43,978 bases of DNA from Hyphomonas sp. UBA5111 (GCA_002414505.1 DHZF01000139.1:1-43978), one strand, 5' to 3'. Positions 1-10,478 are shown, counted from the first letter of the stretch. Notes: a model not told the origin generated them from the letters alone. Program-made: numbers and translations.

Positions 1-1347
<1,347 letters not shown>

Positions 1348-1367
1348 GCGATAACGGACAGGGACGA

Positions 1368-1775
1368 ATGGCCAACAAACTCCACTTCTCACTCGTGTCA
1401 CCTGCCAGGGAACTCTTCTCTGGCGAGGTCGACCACGTGATCGCCCCCGGCTCGGAAGGTGAGTTCGGTGTGCTCGCAAACCATGCCCCGTTCATGACGA
1501 CGCTGAAGAATGGCGTTGTGCGCGTGCTCGAAGGCAATGACGTCAAGATGCGCATCTTTGTACGCGGCGGCTTTGCCGACGTGACGCCGGATGGCCTGAC
1601 CATCCTGGCTGAAGAGGCCCGGATGCTGGACAAGCTGAAGGTCGAAGACGTTCAGAAGGAGCTCGACGAGACGCTCCGGAAAATCCAGTCCCTCGACAAG
1701 GGCGACAGCGCGAAGATCACGCTGCAGGAGCATTTCGACTATCTCGAAAGCCTCAAGGCCGCGATGGTCCACTAG
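1368..1775 (+). CDS. atpC: F1Fo ATP synthase subunit epsilon
   Basis: 135-residue epsilon subunit, part of the central stalk linking F1 catalysis to rotor rotation and able to inhibit ATP hydrolysis. The sequence shows the N-terminal beta-sandwich pattern: LHFSLVSPARELFSGEVDHV, then GSEGEFGVLANHAPF, a well-conserved epsilon signature. A helical C-terminal part rich in K, E and L follows (about residues 90-130). The ATG at 1368 has an AGGGA-type ribosome site just upstream. It is the last gene of the ATP synthase operon and is followed by a strong hairpin terminator. Confidence 0.96.
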   Translation: MANKLHFSLVSPARELFSGEVDHVIAPGSEGEFGVLANHAPFMTTLKNGVVRVLEGNDVKMRIFVRGGFADVTPDGLTILAEEARMLDKLKVEDVQKELDETLRKIQSLDKGDSAKITLQEHFDYLESLKAAMVH

Positions 1776-1800
1776 GGCCGACACATACGCCTCACTAACA

Positions 1801-1829
1801 AAAACGCCGCCCCAAAAGGGCGGCGTTTT
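1801..1829. terminator. Bidirectional intrinsic terminator between atpC and the S9 peptidase gene
   Basis: Perfect 12-bp stem: AAAACGCCGCCC (1801-1812) pairs with GGGCGGCGTTTT (1818-1829) around the loop CAAAA. The T-run on the plus strand and the A-run at the left arm (a T-run on the minus strand) let it serve both converging genes. Confidence 0.9.
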
Positions 1830-1854
1830 AGTTTGGGAGACTGATGAGGGCGAT

Positions 1855-3879
1855 CTACTGGAGGCCGCACTCATTGTTGAGAAAATCCTCGATCGTCGCC
1901 AGGCTCAGTCGTTGTTGTTCCGGAGTCCAGGGAAGACTGTGAGGCATGTCCGGAATGTTGACGTACTTAGCGACCGTATGGTCTTTGATCGCGTTGTAGA
2001 ACGCCTTGCCGTATTCATCGGGAACGCGGACATCGCGGTCGCCGTGGAAAATCAGGACTGGGATTTCAGACTGGCTGACATCCTTGATCACGTCGCGGCC
2101 GGAGAGGGCGTCGGCATAGGCCATACGGCCAAAACGGCTTTGATCAACATTAACGTTGATCCGGGCGGATTCGGCATAGCCTGCACCGGCAATTGCGCAC
2201 TGATAAGGACTGTTCGGGCGAGTGGCCGCAGCCATCGCAGCATATCCGCCATAGGAATAGCCAAACATCGCAATCTTGTCTTCGGCAGCGTAGCCTTCGC
2301 TGACAAGCCACGCGGCACCATCATCCTTGTCATCCTGTGCCTTGTAACCAAATTGCGCATCGCCTGCGGTCCAGAGGTTCAGCCCCCAACCACTGCTGCC
2401 GCGGTATTGTGGTTGCAGCACGGTGTACCCTCGCGATGTCAGGAATGGGAGCCAGGCGCTGGAATCCCAACCGCCGTGGTCTCGTGCCCAAGGGCCCCCA
2501 TGGGGCAGGACAATTGCCTTGCCTGGCGCGTCGCCTGGCTGCCATCCCGCACGCGGCGTGAGAAGAGCCGGCAACTTCATGCCGTCCCGCGCCGAATAAA
2601 AGACCAGTTCGCTCTGACCGATATCTTCCGGCTTGATCCAAGGACGTTCGTTGCCGATCATTGACAGCTTTGACTTGTCGTCGAGGATGAAATAGCGCGC
2701 CGGTTGGCTCGACGAATCTGCCGAAAAAACGATGCGGTTCAGGTCGTCGGAAATGTAGAGAGCGTTGACGTTCTGTCCGGGAAATGCCTGCTCCAGCCCC
2801 AGCATAACGGCCCCTACTTCCGGGTCGACCCATTCCGTTTTTCTAACATCCGCATCGTATGCAAAGCCAAGAATTCGGCCGAAGCGGCTTGGGGCGGATG
2901 ATGTGACAACAAATGATGCGTCGAAATCAGGGTGTCCGAATACCGGCTCGTCGCTGAATTCCCGAGTTACCGGATCGTAGGTGTAAATGTTCTTCTTGTC
3001 GGAAAACTTATTGGTCACAATGAAGTAGCGATCATTTTCGGCATCCCAGAAGGAAACTTCGAGTTCCTGCCTCTTTACGAGATCAACCGAGAGTGCCGGA
3101 TGAAGTTCAAGTGGGGCGCCTTTTTTGGCGCGGAGATAGGTATCGAGCTGGAAAGTGTTGCCCTTTTCGTCCCATCCGGAGGCCGACATCACCTCCCCGT
3201 CACGGTCATCTATGTAGCCTGCGGAGCGGTTTGACGTATTCTTGAAGATGTCCGAGGAGTGCCCGGAGTCCAGATTGTAGTATGCGATTTCATTGTTGCG
3301 GGTGCGGGGATTGAGCTTCGAAATCACGACCTGCTCAGGATCGAGAGGGAGCCGGGAGCGAACGGTGCCTCTGGCCTCCATTGCCATGCAGATTTCCGTG
3401 GCTTTACTGACACCCCGCATGCTCAGGGAATCAATAAAGGGCTCTTCAAAGTCCTGGAAATTCTGATCGGTGATCAGGTATTTCACAACCCAGGTTCGAG
3501 TAGAGCCTGTTGTCTTGCCTTCCGAACACCCGCGCAGCGCTCCGGTGTAGGGCTGACGAATAATCGTCAGGGCATACCCGTTTTTAAGCGCGCGCACGGC
3601 GATGAATTCCGAATCATCTCCGTCGGGACTCGCAAGTACCGGAGGTTTGGAGAGATCATTAAGATCCCATGAGGCCAGAACGGCCCGATCCTGGTCGGCC
3701 CCCTCTGCAGGGCCGATGAGCGCAAACATGGAAGACCCATCTGCGGCGATCGACACGCTTTCCATGGCTGGCAGCCGGGCCAGATCTTCAATCGGAACTG
3801 GTTCTGCCTGTGCCGCCAGGGACGTTGAAGCGATCGCGGCAATTCCGCAGCATGCGGTTCGCCAAACTTGTCTGAACAT
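1855..3879 (-). CDS. Secreted S9-family prolyl oligopeptidase-like serine peptidase
   Basis: Serine peptidase of the S9 (prolyl oligopeptidase / acylaminoacyl peptidase) family, predicted to cleave peptides outside the cytoplasm. The chosen ATG at 3879 gives about 674 residues beginning MFRQVWRTACCGIAAIA, a signal peptide ending near AAQA. A GAGGG ribosome site lies about 8 bases upstream. In-frame ATGs at 3894 and 4011 lack a good site. The N-terminal two thirds looks like a beta-propeller; the C-terminal part is an alpha/beta hydrolase with HGGPW (oxyanion region), nucleophile motif GYSYGG (Ser about 542), HGDRDVRV (Asp about 616) and DMPHSL (His about 647), so the triad is complete. It is divergent from a TonB-dependent receptor, a common pairing for uptake and degradation of peptides. 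The natural substrate is unknown. Confidence 0.9.
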   Translation of the reverse strand: MFRQVWRTACCGIAAIASTSLAAQAEPVPIEDLARLPAMESVSIAADGSSMFALIGPAEGADQDRAVLASWDLNDLSKPPVLASPDGDDSEFIAVRALKNGYALTIIRQPYTGALRGCSEGKTTGSTRTWVVKYLITDQNFQDFEEPFIDSLSMRGVSKATEICMAMEARGTVRSRLPLDPEQVVISKLNPRTRNNEIAYYNLDSGHSSDIFKNTSNRSAGYIDDRDGEVMSASGWDEKGNTFQLDTYLRAKKGAPLELHPALSVDLVKRQELEVSFWDAENDRYFIVTNKFSDKKNIYTYDPVTREFSDEPVFGHPDFDASFVVTSSAPSRFGRILGFAYDADVRKTEWVDPEVGAVMLGLEQAFPGQNVNALYISDDLNRIVFSADSSSQPARYFILDDKSKLSMIGNERPWIKPEDIGQSELVFYSARDGMKLPALLTPRAGWQPGDAPGKAIVLPHGGPWARDHGGWDSSAWLPFLTSRGYTVLQPQYRGSSGWGLNLWTAGDAQFGYKAQDDKDDGAAWLVSEGYAAEDKIAMFGYSYGGYAAMAAATRPNSPYQCAIAGAGYAESARINVNVDQSRFGRMAYADALSGRDVIKDVSQSEIPVLIFHGDRDVRVPDEYGKAFYNAIKDHTVAKYVNIPDMPHSLPWTPEQQRLSLATIEDFLNNECGLQ

Positions 3880-4205
3880 TAGAGAGGCCCTCATTTTGGT
3901 TTTATGACGAGTGACAGCGATGCCCTTCCGCTTGTCAAGGCAGCCAGCAGCCATTCTGCGGGGATCAATGTGGGAAGATAGGTTTTCCGGTCCAGTCAAT
4001 GATTGAGGCACGAACTGAACACTTGTGTGTCAAATTTGGCATAAATGTCACATAACTGAAAATGAACAGCAAACTCTCTCCACGATCATTGATTTTAAGA
4101 TTACGCGGTTGCAATCTTTTGGGAAGAGGGGTGGCAGTTGAGGGTCAAGGGGCTCCGAATTGCCAACACTTGAAATCCTAGGTGAGCTTCGAGAGGATCG
4201 ATTAA
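3880..4205. other. 326-bp divergent promoter region of the S9 peptidase and TonB receptor genes
   Basis: No gene is apparent. This AT-richer stretch must hold the promoters of both flanking genes. Visible structure: an imperfect 27-bp palindrome at 4026-4052 and a second inverted repeat with arms AAGATT (4097-4102) and AATCTT (4113-4118). I could not place convincing -35/-10 pairs. The receptor's own ribosome site, AGAGGA, lies near 4190-4195. Confidence 0.6.
4026..4052. promoter_or_regulatory. Candidate operator palindrome upstream of the TonB receptor
   Basis: Arms TGTGtCA (4026-4032) and TGtCACA (4046-4052) form an imperfect dyad centred on 4039, with further matched bases inside. Size and symmetry suit a dimeric regulator. 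The identity of that regulator is inference; no regulator gene is adjacent. Confidence 0.35.
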
Positions 4206-7200
4206 ATGAAAATGACGAAACGGAACGAATTCTTGTTCCGCACGGTGGCCGCAGGTGCATTGTGTAGTGGACTGGCTTTTGGAGCCATGGCGCAGGATGC
4301 CACAGATAGCGCCGATGATGCCATCATCACCACGCCCGTAGCTGATGAAAGCGACAGCGACGCGCTGACGCAGGAAACCATTCGCGTAACAGGGTCCCGT
4401 CTCGCGAATGAGTACACATCCATTGCGCCTCTGGACATCATTTCCGCCGATTCCGGCGCATTGAAGGGCATCGCTGACGTAGGCACCCTGCTGCAGACTG
4501 CAACCGTAGCTGCCGGCTCCCCGCAGGTAACTGCTGCCACGTCGTCTGCGTTCGTCCAGAATGGCGGCATCGGGACTGAGACAATTTCTTTGCGCGGCCT
4601 TGGCGCAAACCGTACGCTCGTCCTGCTGAACGGTCGTCGTGCCGGACCGGCCGGTACGCGCGGTGGCGTTTCATCCTTTGATCTCAACGCAATTCCATTG
4701 TCGGCCGTCCAGAACGTCGAGATCCTAAAGGACGGCGCGTCTTCGATCTACGGTTCCGACGCCGTCGCGGGTGTTGTAAACATCATCACCAAGAAAGACG
4801 ACGTTTCCGAAGTTGATTTCTTCTATAGCGCCCCGGAAGAGGCTGGCGGTGAGCAGTTGCGCGTCAGCGGAAGCTACGGCAAGGCGCTTGATCGCGGCAA
4901 TTTCCTCGTTTCGCTTGACTATTCCAAGCGTGAAGAGCTCGCCCAAGGCGACCGGGACTATTTCTCCTGTGGCCAGCCTTATGTCTTCAATCGTGACGGC
5001 AGCCGGGCTGACATCATCGACCCACGTACGGGCGATTATGCCTGTCAGGACCTGCTCTGGGGGCACGTCTGGATGTATAATTATTCGGACCCCGGTCTGA
5101 CAGGGCGTCCATGGCAGTCGCGTCCGCAGCTCCTCCAGTACGACTATGATGGTTCACTCGGTGCGAACGGCCTTGCGCCATGGGGCCCAAATGATTTCGG
5201 CTTCAATACGCCGGCAAACTGGTATCCAGTTGGTCTGGGTGAGCTGCTGCTTCCCGGTGCGGACTATGATCCCGTCTATTCGCCGACGGCTCTTCTGTCT
5301 GAAGGCCTGCTGAACTACGATCACCCTTTCCAGGATCAATCCACGATGATTCCGGAAGTTGAGCGGGTTACATTCTACGCGAATGGCGACTACGAACTCA
5401 CAGATTCTGCCACACTCTATGGGGAGTTCCTGCTGAACCGTCGTGAGACGAAAGTGAATGGTTATCGTCAGTTCTGGCAGTATGATTACATGTACAACTA
5501 TCTGGGGTACATCTACACCAACAATCCAAGCCTTGAAGCCAACGGTTTTGGCGCGGCGGCAGGCGAGTTCAGCTTTATTGGCCTGAGCCCGACTGCTATC
5601 ACTGACCATTCCGATGACAACATCACGGTCGACTATATGAATGCAGTTGTCGGTCTCGAAGGATCGATGAATTCGCTGATTCCTGACTGGCATTACAACA
5701 CGTTCGTCCAGTTCTCCCGTTCTGACGGCGATTACACATCTGACGTGATCTATGATGATGCCATCACGCCGTATCAGTGGTTCAACACGGGCAGCTGTGC
5801 AGCAGATGCGGACGGTGTGACGGATGTGCGCGGTGTGCCATGTATCACTCCTGATTGGTACAACCCAGAGTTCCTTGCAGGGAACATTTCTGCTGAGGAT
5901 CAAGCATTTCTATTCGGCACGGAAACCGGGAACACGGTCTATGAACAGGCCCAGTTTGAGGCCTTCATTGATGGTCCCGTCTTCGAACTGCCTGCTGGCA
6001 CTGTGAACCTTGGTCTTGGCGTCAGCTTCCTCGATGAGCGGATCAATGATACGCCGGCTGAAACTTTCCAGATCGGCAATGCTTGGGGCTCGAGTTCTGC
6101 CGGCATCACGAAAGGTTCCAAGGAAACGACCGCAGTATTTGGCGAGATCGCCATCCCGCTGCTCAAGGACAAGCCATTGGCTGAGGCTGTTGACCTGTCC
6201 TTGTCGGCTCGCTGGACCGATGTCGATGTTTATGGATCAGATACTACGTACAAGGCAGGTCTCGGTTGGCAGATCACGCCATCCATTCGTGCACGCACGA
6301 CTTACGGCACTTCGTTCCGGGCGCCAGCCCTGTTCGAACTTTACCTTGCTGAGCAGACCAGCTTTGCCAGCCAGCGGACAATTGACCCTTGTATCAATTG
6401 GGGCGCGAATCTGGCCAATGGCGATATCTCCCAGCGTCTTGCGGACAACTGTAATGCGGGCGGCGTGCCGGACGACCATAATGGCTCTGGATCCGGCGCA
6501 ACTGTGTTCGCCAGCGGTAACGCAGGTATCCTCGAAGCTGAAACTTCCGACGCCTTCAATGTCGGCCTGATCTGGGCGCCTGAATTCGCGGACTTCCGTA
6601 TCTCGGTCGACTATTTTGAGATCAACATTGAAGACCAGATCACGCAGCTGGGTGCGAACAATATCCTGCTCGGTTGTTATAATTCCGACAATTTCGCAAC
6701 GGAGCCACTCTGTGACCTGTTCAATCGGAACGACAACTTCCTGGTTTCTGAAGTTACGAACAACTTCATTAACGTGGCAGACCAGACCAATTCCGGTCTT
6801 GATATCGCAGCCGAATACAGCCGTGATTTCTCGTTCGGTTCGTTGACGCTGAGCACTCAGCACACGATCCAGTTCGAGGATGAGCTGACACTGTTCGAAA
6901 CCAGCGATCCGATCGACTACAATACCGAAGCCGGTAACCCCGACTGGGTCGGCGAACTCAGCGCAACGCTGGATCGTGGTCCATGGTCGTATTTCTGGGG
7001 TGTCGACTTCATCGGCGAAACGTCGAATGTCGAGAGCTATGGCGGCACGACAGGCACGTATTTCGGCACACCCGTCTTCTTCAAACTGGAGACGGAAGCT
7101 ACGATCTACCACAATATGTCGGTCAGCCGCGAGCTTCCGCATGGTGTGGACATCCGGGTCGGTGTTTCGAACATTTTCGACGAGCATCCACCGGCTGTGA

Positions 7201-7307
7201 CGACGCTTGGGCTCGGCGAGTACAATACGGTCGGTACGTCGGCTTTCTACTCCCAGTATGACTGGCTTGGTCGCCGGTTCTTCCTGAACGTCAGCAAGGA
7301 ATTCTAG
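4206..7307 (+). CDS. TonB-dependent outer-membrane receptor
   Basis: 1033-residue outer-membrane active transporter that imports a substrate using TonB-ExbBD energy. Seen: signal peptide (residues 1-29, cleavage after GAMA), a TonB-box-like ETIRVTGSR around 57-65, and a plug domain with LRGLGANRTLVLLNGRR, PLSAVQNVEILKDGASSIYGSDAVAGVVNIITKK split across about residues 130-200. A long beta-barrel follows, rich in aromatic and Asp/Asn residues, ending in the outer-membrane C-terminal Phe (NVSKEF). The barrel region TYGTSFRAPALFELY is typical of the family. The substrate cannot be read from sequence; the divergent secreted S9 peptidase suggests peptides or a peptide-derived compound. ATG 4206 has AGAGGA upstream; ATG 4212 is an alternative start. 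Confidence 0.95.
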   Translation: MKMTKRNEFLFRTVAAGALCSGLAFGAMAQDATDSADDAIITTPVADESDSDALTQETIRVTGSRLANEYTSIAPLDIISADSGALKGIADVGTLLQTATVAAGSPQVTAATSSAFVQNGGIGTETISLRGLGANRTLVLLNGRRAGPAGTRGGVSSFDLNAIPLSAVQNVEILKDGASSIYGSDAVAGVVNIITKKDDVSEVDFFYSAPEEAGGEQLRVSGSYGKALDRGNFLVSLDYSKREELAQGDRDYFSCGQPYVFNRDGSRADIIDPRTGDYACQDLLWGHVWMYNYSDPGLTGRPWQSRPQLLQYDYDGSLGANGLAPWGPNDFGFNTPANWYPVGLGELLLPGADYDPVYSPTALLSEGLLNYDHPFQDQSTMIPEVERVTFYANGDYELTDSATLYGEFLLNRRETKVNGYRQFWQYDYMYNYLGYIYTNNPSLEANGFGAAAGEFSFIGLSPTAITDHSDDNITVDYMNAVVGLEGSMNSLIPDWHYNTFVQFSRSDGDYTSDVIYDDAITPYQWFNTGSCAADADGVTDVRGVPCITPDWYNPEFLAGNISAEDQAFLFGTETGNTVYEQAQFEAFIDGPVFELPAGTVNLGLGVSFLDERINDTPAETFQIGNAWGSSSAGITKGSKETTAVFGEIAIPLLKDKPLAEAVDLSLSARWTDVDVYGSDTTYKAGLGWQITPSIRARTTYGTSFRAPALFELYLAEQTSFASQRTIDPCINWGANLANGDISQRLADNCNAGGVPDDHNGSGSGATVFASGNAGILEAETSDAFNVGLIWAPEFADFRISVDYFEINIEDQITQLGANNILLGCYNSDNFATEPLCDLFNRNDNFLVSEVTNNFINVADQTNSGLDIAAEYSRDFSFGSLTLSTQHTIQFEDELTLFETSDPIDYNTEAGNPDWVGELSATLDRGPWSYFWGVDFIGETSNVESYGGTTGTYFGTPVFFKLETEATIYHNMSVSRELPHGVDIRVGVSNIFDEHPPAVTTLGLGEYNTVGTSAFYSQYDWLGRRFFLNVSKEF

Positions 7308-7328
7308 GTCCAGCCTGACAACCAATTC

Positions 7329-7360
7329 AAAAGCGGCGGAGGGACTTCGCCGCTTTTTTT
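7329..7360 (+). terminator. Intrinsic terminator after the TonB receptor gene
   Basis: Stem AAAAGCGGCG (7329-7338) with CGCCGCTTTT (7348-7357), nine-base loop, T-tract running to 7360. It separates the receptor from the sulfotransferase-like gene. Confidence 0.88.
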
Positions 7361-7394
7361 ATTTTGTCCCCGGGATTAGAGTGTCGGGGCACCA

Positions 7395-7402
7395 GAAGGA
7401 GA
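7395..7402 (+). promoter_or_regulatory. Ribosome binding site that fixes a TTG start
   Basis: AGAAGGAG ends 7 bases before TTG at 7410. It is the best Shine-Dalgarno match near this gene, and the next in-frame ATG (7425) is too far away, so the gene probably starts with TTG. Confidence 0.7.
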
Positions 7403-7409
7403 AATCGGT

Positions 7410-8198
7410 TTGCCGCAGATTACGATGCAGAAAGACAATCTGGACGAGCGGAATCTGGAATTTTCGCATGCGGAGCTAATGTCTCCAGTGTTCCTGAACT
7501 CGGTTCCCAAGAGCGGAACGCATCTCATCCGGAATATCATGCGCATGTTCGTTTCCAATGAGCAGCAGTATCATGAGACGTTCATCCAGATCCCGAATAT
7601 TCGCCACCACGCGCGCGCCTTCGACCCCGCCAAGCCATTTCTTAGCTGGGGACATCTCCTTTATTCAGACGAGTCCTTTCTGGCGACCAGGTTGGCACGT
7701 CACATCCTGCTCGTGCGCGATCCCTACACTTGGGTGTTGGCACGGGCGCGGTTCTTCATCTCGGAGAATTTTGAGGCATCTCTGAATCATCTCAAGAGCG
7801 ATGCCTTTTCTCCGGAATCCCTCATGAACATGATGATTTTTGGCATTCACGGCAAAGCGCCGCCGATGAATGACATCTACACCTTCAATGCGGCGGCGTG
7901 GCTTGGCACCGGGGTTCATCTCTATCGGTACGAAGACATTATTGAGAATCTGAAAGATATAGATTCCAAGCGTGCCAAAGATTACTTTGGCACGCTGCTC
8001 GAAACTTGTGGCATCGCCGTTCCGAATGACTGGAAAGAGCGTATCCTAATCGGCAGCGATAAGAAACAAAGCAGTACCGCTCGCGAAAACCTGGTCGTGG
8101 ACAATGAGAGGTTGCCTAACGAACTTCCCGAAACCCAGAAACAACTTGTGCAATATGCCGTACCTGGGTTGAGGGAATTGTTGGGTTATACCACCTGA
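7410..8198 (+). CDS. Sulfotransferase-like protein (P-loop, PAPS-type)
   Basis: 262-residue protein resembling the sulfotransferase superfamily, which moves a sulfuryl group from PAPS to an acceptor. Seen: VPKSGTHLIRNI at residues 32-43, matching the 5'-phosphosulfate-binding loop (PKSGTxxL), and LLVRDPYTWVLARARFF near 99-115, matching the 3'-phosphate-binding region (RDP). No signal peptide or membrane segment. The acceptor cannot be predicted. It starts at TTG with a strong ribosome site and stands alone between a terminator upstream and a convergent gene whose stop is only 9 bases away. Its codon use looks AT-richer by eye than the respiratory genes, consistent with later acquisition. Catalytic competence is untested; the family also includes non-enzymatic relatives. 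Confidence 0.75.
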   Translation: MPQITMQKDNLDERNLEFSHAELMSPVFLNSVPKSGTHLIRNIMRMFVSNEQQYHETFIQIPNIRHHARAFDPAKPFLSWGHLLYSDESFLATRLARHILLVRDPYTWVLARARFFISENFEASLNHLKSDAFSPESLMNMMIFGIHGKAPPMNDIYTFNAAAWLGTGVHLYRYEDIIENLKDIDSKRAKDYFGTLLETCGIAVPNDWKERILIGSDKKQSSTARENLVVDNERLPNELPETQKQLVQYAVPGLRELLGYTT

Positions 8199-8207
8199 CG
8201 GATACGT

Positions 8208-8888
8208 CTATTCTGCGGAGTCCCGTCCAGTCGGCCGCTCTTCCGGTAGACGCGCGGCAGCATCGCGCAGGAATTTGGCAAGCTTCTCGGCCGTTTCAGC
8301 GCCCTGAACCGCCACCTGGCGGTTGGCGATATAGGTCGGTACGCCGCTGATGCCCATTTGCTGGAACAGCGCTTCTTCATTGCGAACATTCTCGACGTCG
8401 GCATCGGTCGGCATCAATTCCGCCACGATGGCCGGGTCGAGATCGATCTCGCGGGCAATGTCGACCAGGACGTCCGTTTCGCCAATGTCGCGTCCATCTT
8501 GGAAATAGGCCTTGAACAGGGCTTCCTTGGCCTCGCTGCCTTTTTGCTGGCCCTGGGCCCAGCGTACGAGGCGATGCGCGTTGAAACTGTTCGGGCGGCG
8601 GGTGATCCGGTCAAACTGATAGGGAATGCCCTCAGCCTGGCCATAGTCGATCAGGGCCTGACGCATTGTGTTTGCGCGATCCTTGCCAGCGTCCGAGCCG
8701 AACTTCTCCTTCATGTGCGCCTTGTAGTCGACGCCTTCCACAGGAATTGTCGGGTCCAGTTCAAAGGGGCGGAAGATGAGTTCCACGTCCAGATCCGGGA
8801 CCAGCTTGATTGCGTCGTCCATCCTGCGCTTGCCAAGCCAACACCAGGGGCAAACCAGGTCCGATACCATTTCGATTACGAGTGTCAT
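8208..8888 (-). CDS. DsbA-family oxidoreductase, FrnE-like
   Basis: 226-residue thioredoxin-fold protein of the DsbA/FrnE subgroup (thiol-disulfide oxidoreductase, or glutathione-linked isomerase). Seen: redox motif CPWC at residues 13-16 (SDLVCPWCWLGKRR), the helical insertion typical of the family in the middle, and the cis-proline segment GISGVPTYI near the C-terminus. No signal peptide, so probably cytoplasmic. This matches the FrnE/HCCA-isomerase-like group; retention of both cysteines favours redox chemistry over the Ser-based isomerases. It lies 43 bases downstream of the PLP decarboxylase gene on the same strand and is probably co-transcribed, though a functional link is not evident. 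Confidence 0.9.
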   Translation of the reverse strand: MTLVIEMVSDLVCPWCWLGKRRMDDAIKLVPDLDVELIFRPFELDPTIPVEGVDYKAHMKEKFGSDAGKDRANTMRQALIDYGQAEGIPYQFDRITRRPNSFNAHRLVRWAQGQQKGSEAKEALFKAYFQDGRDIGETDVLVDIAREIDLDPAIVAELMPTDADVENVRNEEALFQQMGISGVPTYIANRQVAVQGAETAEKLAKFLRDAAARLPEERPTGRDSAE

Positions 8889-8931
8889 GCCGTCAATCTA
8901 GGTATCCAAACGCCCTGAAGCAAATGACGCG

Positions 8932-10404
8932 TCAGTCAGAACCGGGAACTTCCCTCGCAATCCGGAGAATTTCCCGGACGAGGAGGTCCAGATCTGATCG
9001 GCGGGTGCGATGATTGGTGATGTTCACCCTTATGGCCGTATGGCCGTCGATGAGGGTCGTGGAAGGCGCCGCGATGCCTTGCAACTGTAGCTGGATGACG
9101 ATCTCCTCATTCAGCGCGTTCACCGCTTCGGCGCTGAGACCTTCGCCGACATAGCGGAAGCAGCAAATCTGCATCGACACAGGCAGCAGCAATTCCAGCT
9201 CCGGCGCAGCCTGTACCAACTCGCCCAGATAGGCGGCCTGTTCGCAATTTTGGGTGATCAGCCGACCCAGCTTGTCTTCCCCATGCTCCGCAATCTGCGC
9301 CCAGACTTTCAATGCGCGAAAGCCGCGGGACAGTTCCGGACCGAGTTCGACAGGCCAGGTCCCGCCCGCGGCCAGCCCCCGGTCGGCCGATTTGAGATAG
9401 TCAGGGCGATCAGAAAAGGCGCGAAGATGGGCCTCGCCCGAGCGGATCAGAATGCAGCCGGCATCATAATTCACGTGCAGCCATTTGTGGAAATCGAATG
9501 CGATCGAGTCGGCGCGCTCCAGTCCTGTCAGACGCGGGCGAAGCCGCTCACTCAGAATACCCAGCGCGCCGAATGCACCATCCACATGGAACCACAGGTT
9601 TTCCGCATCCGACACATCCGCAAGTGCGCTGAGATCGTCGATGGTGCCCGCATTCACAGAGCCGCACGTGCCGGCAATCAGGAAAGGTTCCAGGCCTGCC
9701 GCGCGGTCCGCCGCGATGGCATCTTGCAGAAGGGACAGATCGAGCTGGTGGTCGGCGTTGACCGGGATCTTCCGCAAGGCCGCTGTGCCAAGCCCCAGAA
9801 GATCGAAGGCACGGGCGATGCAGGCATGCGCCTCGCTGGATGTGTAGCCGACCAGCCGGTGCGTAGTCATGCCATCGGTGCGGCTCTGGAAGGCGAGATG
9901 GAAATCCCGGGCCGCTTTCAGCGCGATGATCGTGGCCATGGACGTGCCCGATACGATCAGGCCGCTGGCGTCATCCGGGAACGAGAACAGCCGCTTGCAC
10001 CACTCAATCAATTGGCGTTCGACGTCGATGGCGGCATGATTGCGGCCGCCGGTATTGGCATTGACCGCAGCGGCGGCAATCTCGGCAACCAGATTGGACG
10101 GAGTGCCGGAGCCATGCACCCAGCCGAAAAAGCGGGGATGTGTATTGCCCACTCCATAGGGCAGGAGGGCGCGCAAGACCGCGTCGACCTCCTCCGGAGG
10201 CAGGCCTGTCTGCGCCAGGCTGAAGGCTTCCTTCATCTCCTCAGGAAAGGGCGTCCACACCCGGCCTTCGGCGGCGTGTTCCATCTTGTCGATGGTCGCA
10301 TCGAGCATAGTGTGCAGGCGGGCTCGGAAGGCATGCCAGTCAGATGGGTCGAGAGTCTCTTCTGAAATGGGCGTCGGGGTTTGATCGGGCGTGGTCATAC
10401 CCAT
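8932..10404 (-). CDS. PLP-dependent group II decarboxylase (aromatic-L-amino-acid / glutamate decarboxylase family)
   Basis: 490-residue fold-type I PLP enzyme of the group II amino-acid decarboxylase family, which removes CO2 from an amino acid to give an amine. Seen: VSGTSMATIIAL (phosphate-binding region, about 151-162), SSEAHACI with the ring-stacking His193, HVDGAFG with Asp275, and DFHKWLHVNYD with the Schiff-base Lys307. Key residues are therefore present. The substrate (aromatic amino acid, glutamate or other) cannot be decided. ATG 10404 has an AAGGCGGGA ribosome site; ATG 10398 is also possible. It is third in a minus-strand run after the aldehyde dehydrogenase and ubiA, with frnE-like after it. 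Confidence 0.9.
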   Translation of the reverse strand: MGMTTPDQTPTPISEETLDPSDWHAFRARLHTMLDATIDKMEHAAEGRVWTPFPEEMKEAFSLAQTGLPPEEVDAVLRALLPYGVGNTHPRFFGWVHGSGTPSNLVAEIAAAAVNANTGGRNHAAIDVERQLIEWCKRLFSFPDDASGLIVSGTSMATIIALKAARDFHLAFQSRTDGMTTHRLVGYTSSEAHACIARAFDLLGLGTAALRKIPVNADHQLDLSLLQDAIAADRAAGLEPFLIAGTCGSVNAGTIDDLSALADVSDAENLWFHVDGAFGALGILSERLRPRLTGLERADSIAFDFHKWLHVNYDAGCILIRSGEAHLRAFSDRPDYLKSADRGLAAGGTWPVELGPELSRGFRALKVWAQIAEHGEDKLGRLITQNCEQAAYLGELVQAAPELELLLPVSMQICCFRYVGEGLSAEAVNALNEEIVIQLQLQGIAAPSTTLIDGHTAIRVNITNHRTRRSDLDLLVREILRIAREVPGSD

Positions 10405-10478
10405 CGATCCCGCCTTTTTCGTTTGGAGACAACGGATTTGCGCGCAAGCGAGCGCATGGGTCGCACTTTGCCCGTCCG

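Noticed and set aside
4026..4052. Reading the dyad as a CRP/FNR site
   Set aside because: Arms resemble TGTGA/TCACA only loosely and the spacing is much wider than the 6-base centre of CRP sites.
6237..7325. 362-codon minus-strand open frame inside the TonB receptor gene
   Set aside because: The receptor frame is intact with the expected barrel pattern and C-terminal Phe; the antisense reading shows no recognisable feature.
9250..10365. 371-codon plus-strand open frame over the PLP decarboxylase
   Set aside because: The minus-strand gene has every catalytic motif; the plus-strand translation is Arg/Ala/Gly-rich without domain features.
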